From Eurosta solidaginis (taxonomy: Eukaryota; Arthropoda; Insecta; Diptera; Tephritidae), in assembly GCF_040869045.1 (NCBI RefSeq), contig NC_090321.1:34531426-34595425 (forward strand): a stretch of DNA of 64,000 nucleotides. The letters are read 5' to 3'. Of the stretch, positions 1 to 12,424 are shown piece by piece (the stretch's first letter is position 1; each line of letters opens with the position of its first letter). The notes beneath the pieces were generated by a model. It was given only the letters and a program-made list of their open reading frames with translations, had not been told where the DNA came from and made no database searches. The position numbers and the translations under genes are program-made.

Positions 1-567
1 AAAAAATAATGAAACATGGTAATTGGATTGGTTTATTGACGCAAAATATAACTTTAGAAAAAACTTTGTAAAATGGGTGTGACACCTACCATATTAAGTA
101 GAAGAAAATGAAAAAGTTCTGCAGGGCGAAATCAAAAACTCTTGGAATCTTGGCAGGAATACTGTTCGTGGTATGACATACATAAATAAATTAGCGGTAT
201 TCCACAGAAAATGTTCTGGGTCACCCTGGTCCAAATTTCGTTCGATATCTCGAAAACGCCTTCACATATACAACTAACCCTTTTAAACCCCTCATTAATA
301 CCTTAAATTTGATACCCATATCGTAGAAACACATTCTAGAGTCACCCCTGGTCCACCTTTATGCGATATCCTATAGAACTAAGCCCCACTCTCTTTTAAA
401 ACACTTTTTAATACCTTCCATTTGAAACCTATGTCATACAAACACATTCCAGGGTTACCCTAGGTTCATTTTGCTAAATGGTGGTTTTCCCTTATTTTGT
501 CTCCAAAGCTCTCAGCTGGGTATGTAATGTTCGTTTACACCCGAACTTAGCCTTCCTTACTTGTTTT
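1..567 (+). repeat. DINE/Helentron-like interspersed repeat, 3' part (cut by window edge)
   Basis: This is the 3' portion of a repeat seen more completely at 43125-44862 and 62136-63962. It shares the ~120-bp internal sub-repeats (CATTCTAGAGTCACCCCTGG, then TCCACCTTTAT). It ends in a GTTCG..CCCGAAC hairpin followed by CCTTCCTTACTTGTTT. No ORF is present. Confidence 0.85.
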
Positions 568-1854
568 GTTTGCCAATGTTGTTGAGTAATTTTTGCTTTA
601 TCTTCAGCAATACATATTTCATCATCGAGCACAAAATCGAATGCTGTCAGTGGGATGTTGATGCAAATTTATGATCTACATTCGTTTCCTTCGAATGCAA
701 TTGGAAATGAGTATATCTGTTGTTGGCAGCAGTAGTGGCGGTGGAAGGAAGCTACTGCACCTCTTTACGTATTGCGATGTCTTTGTCGGTTGGCGTTGGA
801 CTGGCCTATTCGTTTATTTATTTTTAATATTTTTGTTCAATAGCAATAATCATAAAATGTTGTTAATGTGTTTTTAAATAGTGCGATTAAAATAATATAT
901 TGCTTGCGCTTTTAAATCTTGAAAGAGAGATACCTACAGACCACTGAAAGGGTTAGTGTTGTTAGGGAAAATAACTTGCCTAAACATATTTTCGAGAATT
1001 TGAGTGAGTGCATGCGTGATTGACATATTTATGGAGCACAAAAGTAATATGCCGCTAATATTGCTGGAAATTCTTATTATATGCGGAGTTTTATTTTAGG
1101 AACGCGATGTGCCGCAGAAAAATTTATTTCAGAAATCAGTATGTATTGTATCGTATTTGAAACAAAAAAAACATTCGTTTTATTTAGCTATATCTCACGA
1201 ATAATACTATCCTACCACTTCTTCTCTATCCCCCTTTTGCTTACTCTGTCTTTATAAATCTCTCTCTCTTTCTATATAAATGTCCCTCTCTCCCTACATC
1301 TTTTCCCTCGCTCTGTCTCTTCCTCACCCTCTCACTCTCTCCTTCTCGAATATCTCTTTCTCCTAATACTTATCCTTTCCTCTCTTTCTGCCTTTCCCTA
1401 ACTCGCTCAATTTCTCTGTAGATTTTTCTATATTCTTACCTCTCCGTTTCTTTTTCCACTTTTTCTTGCACTTCAACACGAAAAGTGACCCACTTATTAG
1501 CCTTGGCAAAAGCTCCAGTTGAACTAAGTTCAAGTAAACTACAGCGCAAATAAGGTCACTGGTATGAAAGTATTTTAAATAGTAACCTTGGCAAAAATAT
1601 GAACCGAGCGTTGAACCAAATTTCAAAAGAAGCGTAAAAAAAACTTTTTTAAAATAGGTCGGTCCACTTCCCGACGGAAATGTTACTTCAAAAATAAAAG
1701 TTAAAAGTTGACTTTTCGTATTGTCGTTGAAACACTTCTTATCAGGGATCGTAATGGTTACGACTTTTAAAATAAAATTAAAAATTTAGTAGTTATTTTT
1801 TGACTCTTACCATACGAAAGATTATTTCCGTCGTATCTTAGAAAAACTTTTTGG
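568..1854. other. intergenic, no gene; pyrimidine-rich tract
   Basis: No supportable gene. A CT-rich stretch (about 1218-1400, many CTCTCT and TTTCTC runs) is low-complexity sequence. Confidence 0.6.
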
Positions 1855-2920
1855 TTGCTACATACTTGGGATTCTTTTCGTGACTAATTCGGGATTTCCT
1901 TTGGTAGAATGACCCAGATTTCGCAACTACATATTTCAGAATCATCTCGGAGCTGTTTCGATCGATTCCGTACTATTACAGATCCGTTTCGGGACTGTTC
2001 CCGGAACTATTTCGGAATCAATGTGTGATTATTTCAGAATTGTTATCACGATCAATTTAGGAAAATTTCAGAATTATCTGGGATCAATTCTGGATCGTTT
2101 CGACACTATCCCAGAACCGTTTTGGAATTAGTTTTGAGACTATTTCGGAATAAATTCAGGACTGTTTTGGAACCATCGATTTGCGATTTTTTCTAAATAA
2201 TTTCGGTAGAGTTAGAGTGTTAAGAGGTTAGGGGTCTTTAAAATTCCAATTTTAATAGTCGTCATAGGGTAGTCTGTGCTTGAACCCCTTTCAATACGCT
2301 GGGACATCAGAATAAAAGATATAACGAATTAACACGCTCATGACCACTACTACACCTTTTTTTTAAAGTACACCCAAGAGCCATGAGCTTGTACGTATGT
2401 TTCTATTGGAACCAAAATTGGATATTCTCTGACATGTGACCCAGAAGATGTGACTTCACAAAACTTTCTCACATTTGTCTAAACCGCCTTTAATGTAGCA
2501 ACCTAAGGATAATGTGTTTTCAATATTATGTGGTAAAAAAATATTCGCTCCTGTACGAATTTCATATTTTTGAAAACAAATCCGAAATAAGCCCGTAACA
2601 GCCCGAATAGATCCCGAAAACAGACTTAAAATTATAGTGAAATCGCCTTGCGGGAATACTAAAATGATCCCGAAATGATCCCAAAATAGTCCAGAAATTG
2701 TTCCGAAGTCATCTAGAAGAGTTCCGAAACTATTTCGAAAACTGTCCCGAAACAGTACAAGAATGATCTAGAAATAGTGTTGAAAACAATCTCGAAAGGG
2801 CCATAGAATGATCACGAAATAGTTCCAAGAAGAGTTCTAGCATGATCTCTAAATAATATGAAAATTATACTCAAAAGAAGCTCGAAACGGTTCTGTTTCG
2901 AGGGTGCTAAATTTCCTCAT
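1855..2920. mobile_element. foldback-like element with ~11-bp repeat arms
   Basis: The left arm (about 1880-2200) is a degenerate array of about 11-bp units resembling TTTCGGAACTA. The right arm (about 2575-2905) has the same unit in reverse complement (TGATCCCGAAA, TGTCCCGAAAC). The two arms flank a ~370-bp unrelated middle. Short-period repeats in inverted arms are the hallmark of Drosophila FB-type foldback elements. No coding capacity is seen, and outer boundaries are approximate. Confidence 0.6.
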
Positions 2921-4734
2921 CTTTCGTTTTCTAGCTATCTCTAATTATAAAAAGTCAAAAAACTAGTTTTGAGTTTTATTTTTACTAGTATATTACCTTT
3001 CTATCTCAATGGCATTAAAATAAGAATTAACAGATATGGGTCTGGATTTTGTCTAAACACTTTTCAGAGCGCTCGATGTCTAATACTTAGATGGAGAGTG
3101 CATAATAGAAATTCTTAATGTAAAAATTTCTGCAATTCTTTCCAGTGTGTAACGCAAGTAAATCCATGTCATTGCAATGTCACGGCAACAAATAATTAAC
3201 ACCAGAACCACAAAATGAGTAGCAAACAACAGAGAATAGCTAAAGAAAAGGATCACATAGCCTGCAAAGGGGCAAGCTAACTGATGATTACGGTATTTTA
3301 GACCACCCACAGGACACCCCCACAGATACTAATGGAATTTTATAAATATGCAGGTAGTTTTTACTTGTTCCAGTTTAGTTAGGTGACTTAAACAGTAAGA
3401 AAACAACAACAAATATAGCAACTGGTCAGCACGAACAACTTCGATGACATAAACCGCTCAGCAGCATGTAACGGAAATGCTTAAAATGAATGTATTGAAA
3501 CAGATCATTTTTGTCGCCTGATTAGGCCGTAACGAATCATACTGTTCCGCTGTGTTTAACTATCTTCACAGGTACTTTAGGAAGGGTCGAAAAACAGAGG
3601 CTCCTGGAAACAAAAATTGTGTGGAATATCTCCTTAATATATATAAAATCAAAAGTCATAAATTCCTTCGAGCAAAACAGCTGATCTACTGGGATGATTT
3701 TCCCAATTCAATTCTTAGAAAAATATATGTCCGCCCAGAATTTTCAAAGTGTTATTTTTAATAGTAATTTTAATAATAACATGTTCAATTTTACAACAGA
3801 GCCAGGCATTTCGTAATATGTTTGCCTTGCAACAGTTTAAGCTCGCAGAAAATAAACCAACATTACATTACTCTCCAATCTTCTCTTTTTTAAGCTCATT
3901 TAGAACGGCGACATTGTGAAGAAGGGCAGAGGAAAATAGTGTGTTAACAGAGGAGAAAAGGGTACAATAATATATTTAGAACAGTGGTCGGCAATATATA
4001 TAAAATATAAAATGTATTAGTGAGAGCGAGAGCATGAGCATCCCAGCAGAAAATTTAAGTTTAAAATGGTACAACAATGGAAAATTAAATTTTTAATTCA
4101 GAAATATTTGAAAATATTCCCAAATCCCTTAATTGATTAAGTTTTACTCTCTTTAAAGGTAACCGATATTTTTACATGCTAATGCACTCGAAACTTGGTT
4201 AACAAAAACGGCGCAAAACGGCAAATATCACAAAAATATGGAAATACATTCTAAAATTTCTCACAGGGAATCTTAAAATTTTTGGGACATCTAGTGATAC
4301 GCAGAGCTTATTCGTTGCTGTCTCGCTAACGACTGACGATGGAGATAAAGAATAAGTGTGAAGCAATTCTAGCTCAATTGAAGGAAGTGGAGGGTAAAAG
4401 TAATTGAAAAGGAAGTGGAAAAAAGGAGCGCGGAAGACGAGAGTAGGAGATATAAGAATTCATCATAAGTAATAGTTAAAAAAGAAATTATTCTAAAAAA
4501 ATACTAATTTCTTAAAATAGCCTTTCTGCGAGAGCAACGCGCCGGGTAATATTCGCAACCTTTTCTTTGACCTTCCGCAGAAAAGTTTTATCTTTGCAAA
4601 ATGTACGCTTAGGACAGAATTGGCAAAGAGGCTGCTCTACCCTTGTGGCAGGCCAAAAAAACTTTATTGCCAATTTTCCAGCAAAGAATATCGCATTTCT
4701 CTGAGGAGAATACTTAATTACTAACCCTTTACCC
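2921..4734. other. intergenic, nothing recognised
   Basis: AT-rich DNA with only short, compositionally random ORFs. No family motif was recognised. A ~23-bp segment near 4658 (ACTTTATTGCCAATTTTCC) recurs inverted near 7851. Confidence 0.5.
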
Positions 4735-6113
4735 GAATCGTTCTTGAGAGGCCATCCTTCTCAGAACATGCTTATATCAAATTCAGCATCTCCCTAAAGA
4801 CGTTAAAGAAAGGGAAAATCTTTAGAAACCCTAGTGCACCCTGTACCAGTAAAATTTCAGAAATGTGCATCAAGAAAATTGGAGCAGCCTAAAGAGGTTA
4901 CCACAGTAAAGGAATTGGAAGAATTCAACAACTTCTTATCAAAAGCGCTGGCAACTGCGTACAACAGAGCTTATCCTCTGAGAAGATTCAAGGGGTGAGC
5001 AAAGCCACTATGGTGGAGTAGAGGAGCAGAGTCTTTTTAGAGGGCAGGTTAAAGAGATTTTTAAGTTGACGAAAGTTGCGGAAATCGAGGAGGGCTGTAC
5101 GAGTAAAGAGATCAGTTGAGGATCTATAAATATGAAATGTCAAAAAGGGTTTAATGGAAACATTTCTGTGCGAGCATATAATGCTCAAAAGAAACTGAGG
5201 ATGAGACTGAGGAAAGTCCTATTCAAGGGAGATGCGGTCCAGGGATTGATAAAAAAGGACGACCGGGAATGGTTACATAGAAGGAAGAGTCCTTGAGACA
5301 CTACTTAACAAACACTTCCCATTAGGAGATGATGCGAAAAAGTTATGAAACAACGTCTTCGCTCCAAATACGGAGCAAGTGGTACCAGGATTAGTGAAAA
5401 GTACCAAAATTTAATGTGCCATAAAAACTCTTGCCAAGTTGAAATCGCCAGGTCCACATGGAATATTTCCTGCTATGCTGCAGACGGCAGGCGGAAAGAT
5501 TATAGAACGGCGCAGAATAATCTTTGAGGGTTGCTGTGGAGGACACAGCACTCGCTGATTCCGGTAAACGTCCCAATCCGTTTGTGAGAAATCAAGAGGA
5601 GACAGGAGTTGCATATGATCCATCAAGCAGAAAAGAAAGAAGCGCTGTGCTGAAAAACTTCTAAGATCATGTGCAATCCTACGATGTTAGACTCACAAAT
5701 TGGCTCATATCTCCGCAAAGAGAAGACTTAAGACTGACGATGGGCATACCAGCTGGAAACTGCCTTCTGACGTCACATGCTTATATGGAGGTCTCGTCAG
5801 TAACAGCAGATGTGGAAAGTGCGGGCTGTAGGAATAATCGTTTGAGCACTTGTAGTGTTCGTGTCCTGCACTCGCTAGGTCAAGGCTCCAGCTATTGTGG
5901 GTAGCAGAGTTGCCATGGCTCGAGGCAGTAATCAAGCTGGGTCCAAGAGAACTTCTGGTATTTGCCAAGATGACGGAGTTATTGTATCGCATAAGTTATG
6001 GAAAACTGATCGGGATTCATACGTTTGGTCGTCAAACAGATACTGGTACCACTTTGGACATATTAAGTTTATGTGAGGTCTTATTGGCCGGCCATTTCAA
6101 CCTAACCTAACTT
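4735..6113 (+). mobile_element. decayed, 5'-truncated LOA-like LINE
   Basis: The first part aligns by eye with the endonuclease end of the LINE at 57195-59510: both carry GGCCATCCTTCTC/GACCATCCTTCTC-type sequence and TTTAGAAACCCTAG. Downstream, translation shows remnants of the RT entry motif (LKSPGPHGIFPAMLQTAGG near 5430) and a cysteine-containing C-terminus (5770-5990, LPWLEAVIKLGPRELL). Frames change repeatedly and stops are frequent. The 3' end is CCTAACCTAAC at 6101-6111, as in the LINE at 10362-15815. The central RT is mostly deleted. Confidence 0.75.
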
Positions 6114-6854
6114 CTTAGTCGCAGGGGGAGCTACCTATGTAAAGCCAATGTTTCGAAGGGTGTCTATCTGTCTACATATGGACATCCGCTTATCCAAAAT
6201 TTTACAATGTTTTGGGTGTTTCTAGTACATTTAAATTCTGGTACTCAGGAAGGATTTAGTTTCTACTCAGATCCGCCAGTAGTTAGATCCATTAGTTTCT
6301 CTCAATCTACTCTTTTATAAGTTTAAGGAGTCAACATCTTCAAAATATATGAGGTAAAATATCTTGAAATTTCGAACATCCTGATATTGGCTTGATTTGT
6401 ACGTTATCCGAATATGTAAATTTTCGCAAAGGAAGTTTAAAATCCTCACAAGGATATTGCGATAAAAGAAGTATTAAAATAAAGTAAATAAATACCTATT
6501 ATTAAATAATGGCATGATTTGACAACAATGTTTTATTCTTAACAATTTTGTTTTTACACTACGACCCGCCCTAATATACATATATTTTTGCACGAAATTG
6601 AGTTAAGTCAGCAGTTGCTACTTGACCATTCCAGCACATTCTCACAGCAACAAGTTGTTTTTTTTTTCTAGCTTAACTTTCCTTTGTTTTTAGCTCGAAG
6701 ATGCATAGACATCCCGGCGAGTCCTTGCCACCCAGTAGTACATTTAGACACATTTGTTTGTAACTGCTATAACGACACGCTGTTTTTAGAGCGTTAGGTC
6801 GTATACATCCTATTCCTTTCTTACTGAGTCGTGTGCTGTGCTCGTCTAATGTTT

Positions 6855-6914
<60 letters not shown>

Positions 6915-8114
6915 CAAATCGATGAAGACATCAAACAGCGCGAGTTGATCGATTGGTAACGCTTTGTACTGCTGATGCTTCTTCTTTCTTCGCACATCAC
7001 ATCACGCACAATTTTATGCTATCCAACGTTGACGGTTTCTATTCCGAATATGTACGTATGTAGTAGCGTAGCAGTGTCCTGTCGTGCTAGCGTTGCCAAA
7101 TCAATTTCGTAACGCTTCATCTGGCATCCAGCACCTGCTATTGGCTCGATCAACTTTATTCGCCCAATGCTATTGAAAGCGTTCCACCTAAAATGTATGC
7201 GTTGCCGCTGAGGAGACTCATTTCAAACTTTGTTTTTTTTCGGTAATATTTTAATTAAATCCGCTTTGCGTTAAACATTATTGTCTCGGTGGATAGAGTT
7301 GTTATTGTCTTGTTGATCGCTCTCAACTTAACGGAAACCATAAAAATTGCTGCTAGTTTTGGTTTCTTAGTGTCAAAAGTAGGTGGTTGCGGGTAATACA
7401 ATTTGGCTTTGGCTTATTAAGTGCGAAAATATTTAGTTTGTGTAAAATTTGTAGTTGATTAGGTCATCATTATGGCGTAAAAATTCATTGGCCACTCCAA
7501 TTAGTGTTTGATTTTCGATTGTTTTGGATATTAAATTGTAAATGCATCTCTCTCGGATGGGGTATGCAGTAGCCTTCCTCTTGTTTTCTCCTAAACTGAG
7601 TGGAGTGACATCGGTCCATTGGAAATTTTAACAGGTTTTTTTATTGCCGGCTGCTTGTATACAGGTCTTACCTCCTGCCCTTGGGATCGGATTCGCGGTA
7701 AGCTGTGGTTTCATCTCGCATGTTGGTTTTTTCACACATGCTGGGCAGGGGAAGTTGCCAATAATGCATACTTAACGAAGCTATGCAGTCTCTTCTTCGC
7801 TGCAGTTGGCAATAAAGCATTCTCTTCGGAGTAATGCGGTCTTCTTCATTGGAAAATTGGCAATAAAGTTTTCCCTTGGTTCGTCCATACGGGTAAAGCA
7901 GATTCTTTACTTATTCTAACCTCAACATAAATATTTCAAAGACTCTTTTGCGGCAGATCAAAGAAAATTGTGCTGTGTGTAATTTGGAAGAAACTTTGCT
8001 GGACATCTGGATGTAAGCAGATGCCTATCGTTTGTGGATGATAATTTATAATTAAAAGAACGGGTTTGTTCTCATTCTTCTTTTTGAAATGTTTTGAATC
8101 TGATTTAGGCTATG
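6114..8114. other. intergenic; possibly unique sequence, microsatellite and small MITE remnant
   Basis: No gene recognised. It holds the (TG)n tract, a ~15-bp hAT-MITE end remnant (CGACCCGCCCTA at 6562-6573), and several GGCAATAAAG motifs at 7750-7875. The rest shows no repeat seen elsewhere in the window. Confidence 0.5.
6858..6913. repeat. (TG)28 microsatellite
   Basis: An uninterrupted TG dinucleotide run of about 56 bp. Confidence 0.98.
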
Positions 8115-8115
8115 C

Positions 8116-8340
8116 TGGGCCCGTATTACGTGTTAAGATCCGTGATCGAAACTGATTTTATAAATCACAATAGCTCTGAAATGATAGATCGGATTAATGG
8201 CAAATGCGAACTAGCGATACCAAGTACTATTTAGATCCAGAACTTATTAAAATTTTTAGAAATAGTTCGACAGTTGCATAGTTATCGCCTAAGTGAAAAT
8301 GGTTTTCAGTCACTGATCGTAACACGTAATACGGGCCCTG
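8116..8340. mobile_element. short MITE with CAGGGCCCG-type inverted termini
   Basis: The left end CTGGGCCCGTATTACG and the reverse complement of the right end CAGGGCCCGTATTACG match, continuing through GTGTTA and GATC for ~40 bp with few mismatches. Length is ~225 bp with no ORF. CAGGG-type termini suggest hAT, but no clear 8-bp target duplication is visible. Confidence 0.7.
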
Positions 8341-9044
8341 AATGGTTTACATCGGATCTAGAGCAGTAGCCAATTCTACAATTGAACGGATATTTCAATT
8401 CGAAGTGGCGAAAAGGTTGTTCCCATCCCTTAAATTCGTAAAAAAATTATGGAATTGTATCATGTATCTGGCGGTGTCCTACGCGTGAAGAATGGTAATG
8501 GAACTTAAGGTGAAGTTCCCTTGCAACCGGATGCTATTAGACAATACTATTTTTGGCCATCAGTAGAAAACCCTTACAATCTATCAAGTTACCAGCTAGA
8601 GTATTTTGTCCAACATAAGGCGGGCTAACAACCGGTCGTCCGAAGTGTTTCTATTGATTTCGTGAGTAAAATATCATCAAAATCCATTCATTCTGTGTAT
8701 CATGAGCGAACAGCTAGGACCTTAATAGTGCTAGTATAGGAATCTACCGGAAAAATATCCGGCAAAAGATCTTAAACAATGATAAAACTCCCCAAAGCCG
8801 TCGGGCAGTCTCTTTGTCACTACAAGAAGAAGAAGTACTAAGACATCTCTATGCGAAAGCGATTGCTTAAATGGTAGGTCATCTGTTTGTCTTAAGTTCA
8901 CGAAACACTACAGTTCTGAACTGAGGTAGCATAATTACCAATGTACTTGTAGAGTTAAAGTTTATCTACGAAGGTATTTTAGTGTGTTTTTGATGCTGCA
9001 AGTCATTTACTGGATATAGAGCTGATAAATAATTAAAAATAAGT
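8341..9044. other. intergenic with a LINE 3'-tail remnant
   Basis: At about 8735-8840 the text resembles the 3' tail at 60485-61110: a CCGGCAAAnGA motif, then AACTCCCCAAAGCCnTCGGG, then CACTACAAGAAGAAG. This is a typical non-LTR 3' UTR end. The rest is unrecognised. Confidence 0.55.
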
Positions 9045-9385
9045 AAATGTAAGGCGCGATAATCTCCGAAGGGATTTTAGGCCGAGCTTTGCGTCGTGCC
9101 CCTTTTTAATTTTTCCTACAAATTGACGAGACGGGACCTACTTGTTTTATGCCGACTCCGAACGGCATCTGTGAGGCAGATGAATTTTCACTGAGAACTT
9201 TTCGTGGCAGAAATACACTCGGAGTGCTTGCCAAACACTGCCGAGGGACGACCTCGATTAGACAAATTTTCTTCTAATTGAAAAACCTTATTTCTAAAAT
9301 TTTGATGTTGCTTTGCTCGGGGTGTGAACCCAGGGCATTCGGCGTGGTAGGCGGAGCACGCTACCATCACACCACGGTGGCCGCC
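9045..9385 (-). mobile_element. tRNA-derived SINE, copy 1
   Basis: Reverse complement of the SINE at 30589-30950. The head (near 9385) carries the tRNA-like pol III promoter with box B (GGGTTCACACCCC-like). The body includes TTCTAATTGAAAAACC and CGGAGTGC. The tail is at the 9045 end. A short ORF across it is an artefact. Confidence 0.88.
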
Positions 9386-9794
9386 AGATACACGTCACAA
9401 TTAGGAGATTAAGGTGCAAGCCCAACTATTTGATATCACCACGATGAAACTTCAAGAAATAGATGGCTTGGCTTGACAAGCCGAACGCCTCTATCGATTT
9501 CATGGATGTTAATATATAATGGCAAATGAAAACTCTTCATTTTTTATTGAAGCATGTGACTCATGTGAAGATTTTTGCATCTCTTTTTTCAACCCCTTTC
9601 TAGTTATATATTTTAAAAACTTCCTTCAAAGGGAAGGTTTTTTGATTAAGTATATCCATGCGCCATCCCCTTGTGTCGGTGGGCGGGCTTTGGAGGGTAT
9701 TTATCGGTTGAGTTTATTATTAATATTATTATTATTATGTACGTACCTGAAAGCCTGCGCATGTCCTCGCTTAAATTAAACTGGTTTACAGCGA
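9386..9794. other. intergenic, nothing recognised
   Basis: AT-rich; a short (ATT)n run near 9715. No gene. Confidence 0.5.
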
Positions 9795-10717
9795 AAATGC
9801 ACCCGAAACGACATTATGAAATTCCCATGTAAAATCACCGCCTTATTCCGAAAATCAAGGTTATTGTTAATTCTATGGTAGCGTTTTTGAGATATTTACG
9901 AATTACCGTTTTTCAAAAAAAAAAAAAAAAAAAATTGGGTCCACTTAATCATATATATCTCAAGAACGAATTGAGCAATTCCAAAATGGTTTTAAGTATA
10001 ACACCTTTTAAAAGGTAACAAAATTTGCTATAAACTGCGCATACAACACTTTTTGCTAGACCCAGCAGATTCAAAGATAACGAACAATCTTTACGGATTT
10101 TTTCAATTTTTTTTGTAAAAATATTTAAAAAAAAATGTACTTTGCGAAGAAGGATCTCGAAAATTTTTTATTTTTTTGCAAGTTTTTTTTATCTCTCTAA
10201 GCTCTGTTTTATTACAAAGAATAAGCGTTCCTTCAACAAAATCGATGGACTGATACAAAGGTTATAAGCATTCAAGTAAATATATCCATTTAATACTTAA
10301 GTACCCTACTGGTACATATGTATGTGTTAGTTAGTATTCGTATACCAGTTAGTTAGCGAATCCCTCGCGAAGGACAGACATCTTGCCGCAATGCGAGGGC
10401 TTAGTCGCTGACCACGGGACTATGCCACCCAGTAGGATGCAGGTTCATATGGATCTCCATGAGTGCGGTGCCTAGTCCTAGGGTGAGCGATGACCAAGAT
10501 CTGCCCCTCACAATCCAGGGTGTTATGCTGCACAGTGCGTATTGGATGGTTTGCAGCCGGGAGGTTAATCTGGTTGTATTTGTACGGAGCCTCTCTGACA
10601 CCGGGCCGCCTCAGAGAGTAGAAATGGTCTTACCGCGGTAAGGGGCTCTGCAGCGACGGACGAAACTTTTCCCCCTTTCAATAAGTTGAACCTAAGCTAT
10701 GGGGTCGTACGAACAAG

Positions 10718-12424
10718 ATGAATAAAAAACAAAGCAAAAAAGAAACTTCGTCATCCTCCACAGGGAGAAGGACAACACCAATGGTATCCATATGCCCTAG
10801 TGAACTAGGGAGGGCTACCAATGCTAAAGGGAAGAGCGACTTGGTGGGGGTCGGCACTAGTATGGCGGCGAAGGGAGTTGCGCTGGCAACGACGAACACT
10901 GACGCGCCTGCTGTTGCCGGACACCGAGCAAGCGTCGGAACGGCAACCATTTTTCCCACGGCTGTGGCAGGGGCTCTGGACCTGGTCACTCCGAGCCAAG
11001 GGAAAATGGGACCACAACAGCTACTTCAACCGGGGGAGCGACTGCGTTGGAAACGACGGGTCGGCTCCCCATGGACGCAAGAGGGCAACCTCAGTCAATA
11101 CGGTCTTAGGTGATCTGACGAGGGCAAGTACCAGTATGGCGGCGAAGGTAGTTGCGCTGGCAACGGCGAACACGGACACGCCTGTTGATGCTGGGCGCCC
11201 GTCTGACGCCGGTACGGCGACTGTTCTCCCCACGGCTGTGACAGGGGTCCCACGATCTGGTCACACTGAGCCAAAGGAGAAAGGAGCCATAAAGAAGACA
11301 TCATCCGGGGGTACGACCGCGAAGGCAACTACGGGTCGGACCCCTTCTCAAGAAGAGTCCCACAAGGGATCGTTCCTCAGGAACAAGAGAAGGACTGCAA
11401 AAGTTCTGTCAAGGTATGAGGGCGTTCCGCTGGAAACGCTGTCAGAGAACGCCAGGTTCGGTGGAAAGGGCACGAGCTCTACTGCCGAATTTTCGGGGTT
11501 CTCTGCCAGCAAATGTAGAAAGCGCAACGCCATACAAGCGTCAAACATCCGATGAGGATATTAAACCACCGCCGAAAAGGCACCATAATCACCCCGCGGT
11601 AGCCAAACCCAGCTTTGCCGAGGTAACCAAGGGCCGGATCCTTATAGGAATCGTGGACCGAGGGAATGACCGTGGTGCAATCCTTAAAGACCATTGGCCG
11701 TACGTCCGGAATGAAATCGGTAACGCCGTTATCGACGTGCTGATGGAGTCCCCGGGTAGTCCGCCGCGAGGTTCTGATGCAGGATGGTACCAGGGCCAAA
11801 TCAAGGTACTCGCTTGCGAGGACGCAAGGTCTGTTGCGCTGTACAAGGCAGCAGCCGCAAAGCTGGGAAAAGTCTATCCCGGAGCGATTATTACGGTCGT
11901 CGACTGGAAGGACATTCCGGCTCGGCCAAGGGCCAGGGCATGGGTTCCAGCAGTTCCAGCAGAACCTGAGAGAATTCTCAGGATGGTGCAACTGATGAAC
12001 CCGGCTCTCCCAACGCAGGACTGGAGTGTCATCCAAGTCGAGGATGCTGTAGGACCTAGGAGACAGGTCGTGTTAGCCCTGAATAAGGAAGCTCTCGAGC
12101 CCCTTAGACGGAGCAAAGGAATAGTGTTTTACGGCCTCTGCGAGGTCCTAATTCACGTATACCGTGGGGACGCACAGCGCGCATCCCCCCCCCAGTGCCT
12201 CTTTGGACACGGACATTGAGGCACCCGAAGTGGAAGCGGAAATATCCGACGCCGAAAGCCTGGTTTCCGCCACGTCAAATTGCGCAGGGGCTCTGGGCAA
12301 TTTGTCGATAGAGGATGCTCTGCTGGATAGCAACGGAGAGGATCCCAACATCACGGTGATGGAGGCAGGGGAGTCTGAGCAAGCTCATGCTGAGGTTGCT
12401 CCAGATAAACCTGCACAAAAGTAA
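10718..12424 (+). pseudogene. LINE ORF1 (gag-like RNA-binding protein), frameshifted
   Basis: The reading begins MNKKQSKKETSSSS at 10718 and continues through three frames to 12424, so at least two frameshifts have occurred. One is at the C-run near 12186. The N-terminal half is Ser/Thr/Ala/Lys-rich and repetitive: the segment ASMAAK-type text at ~10855-10930 recurs at ~11130-11200. The C-terminal part (~11930-12175) has the WVPAVPAEPERILRM and NPALPTQDWSV pattern. That pattern is shared with the ORF1 at 57577-58728 and resembles the DUF4780-type domain known from insect LINE ORF1 proteins. The end overlaps ORF2 by ~38 nt in another frame. Confidence 0.8.

Noticed and set aside
3080..3761. 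Small ORFs at 3080-3310 (hydrophobic) and 3552-3761
   Set aside because: No recognised motif and no codon or context support; expected by chance in AT-rich DNA.
6821..7009. ORF rich in Thr-His repeats
   Set aside because: It is the translation of the (TG)n microsatellite.
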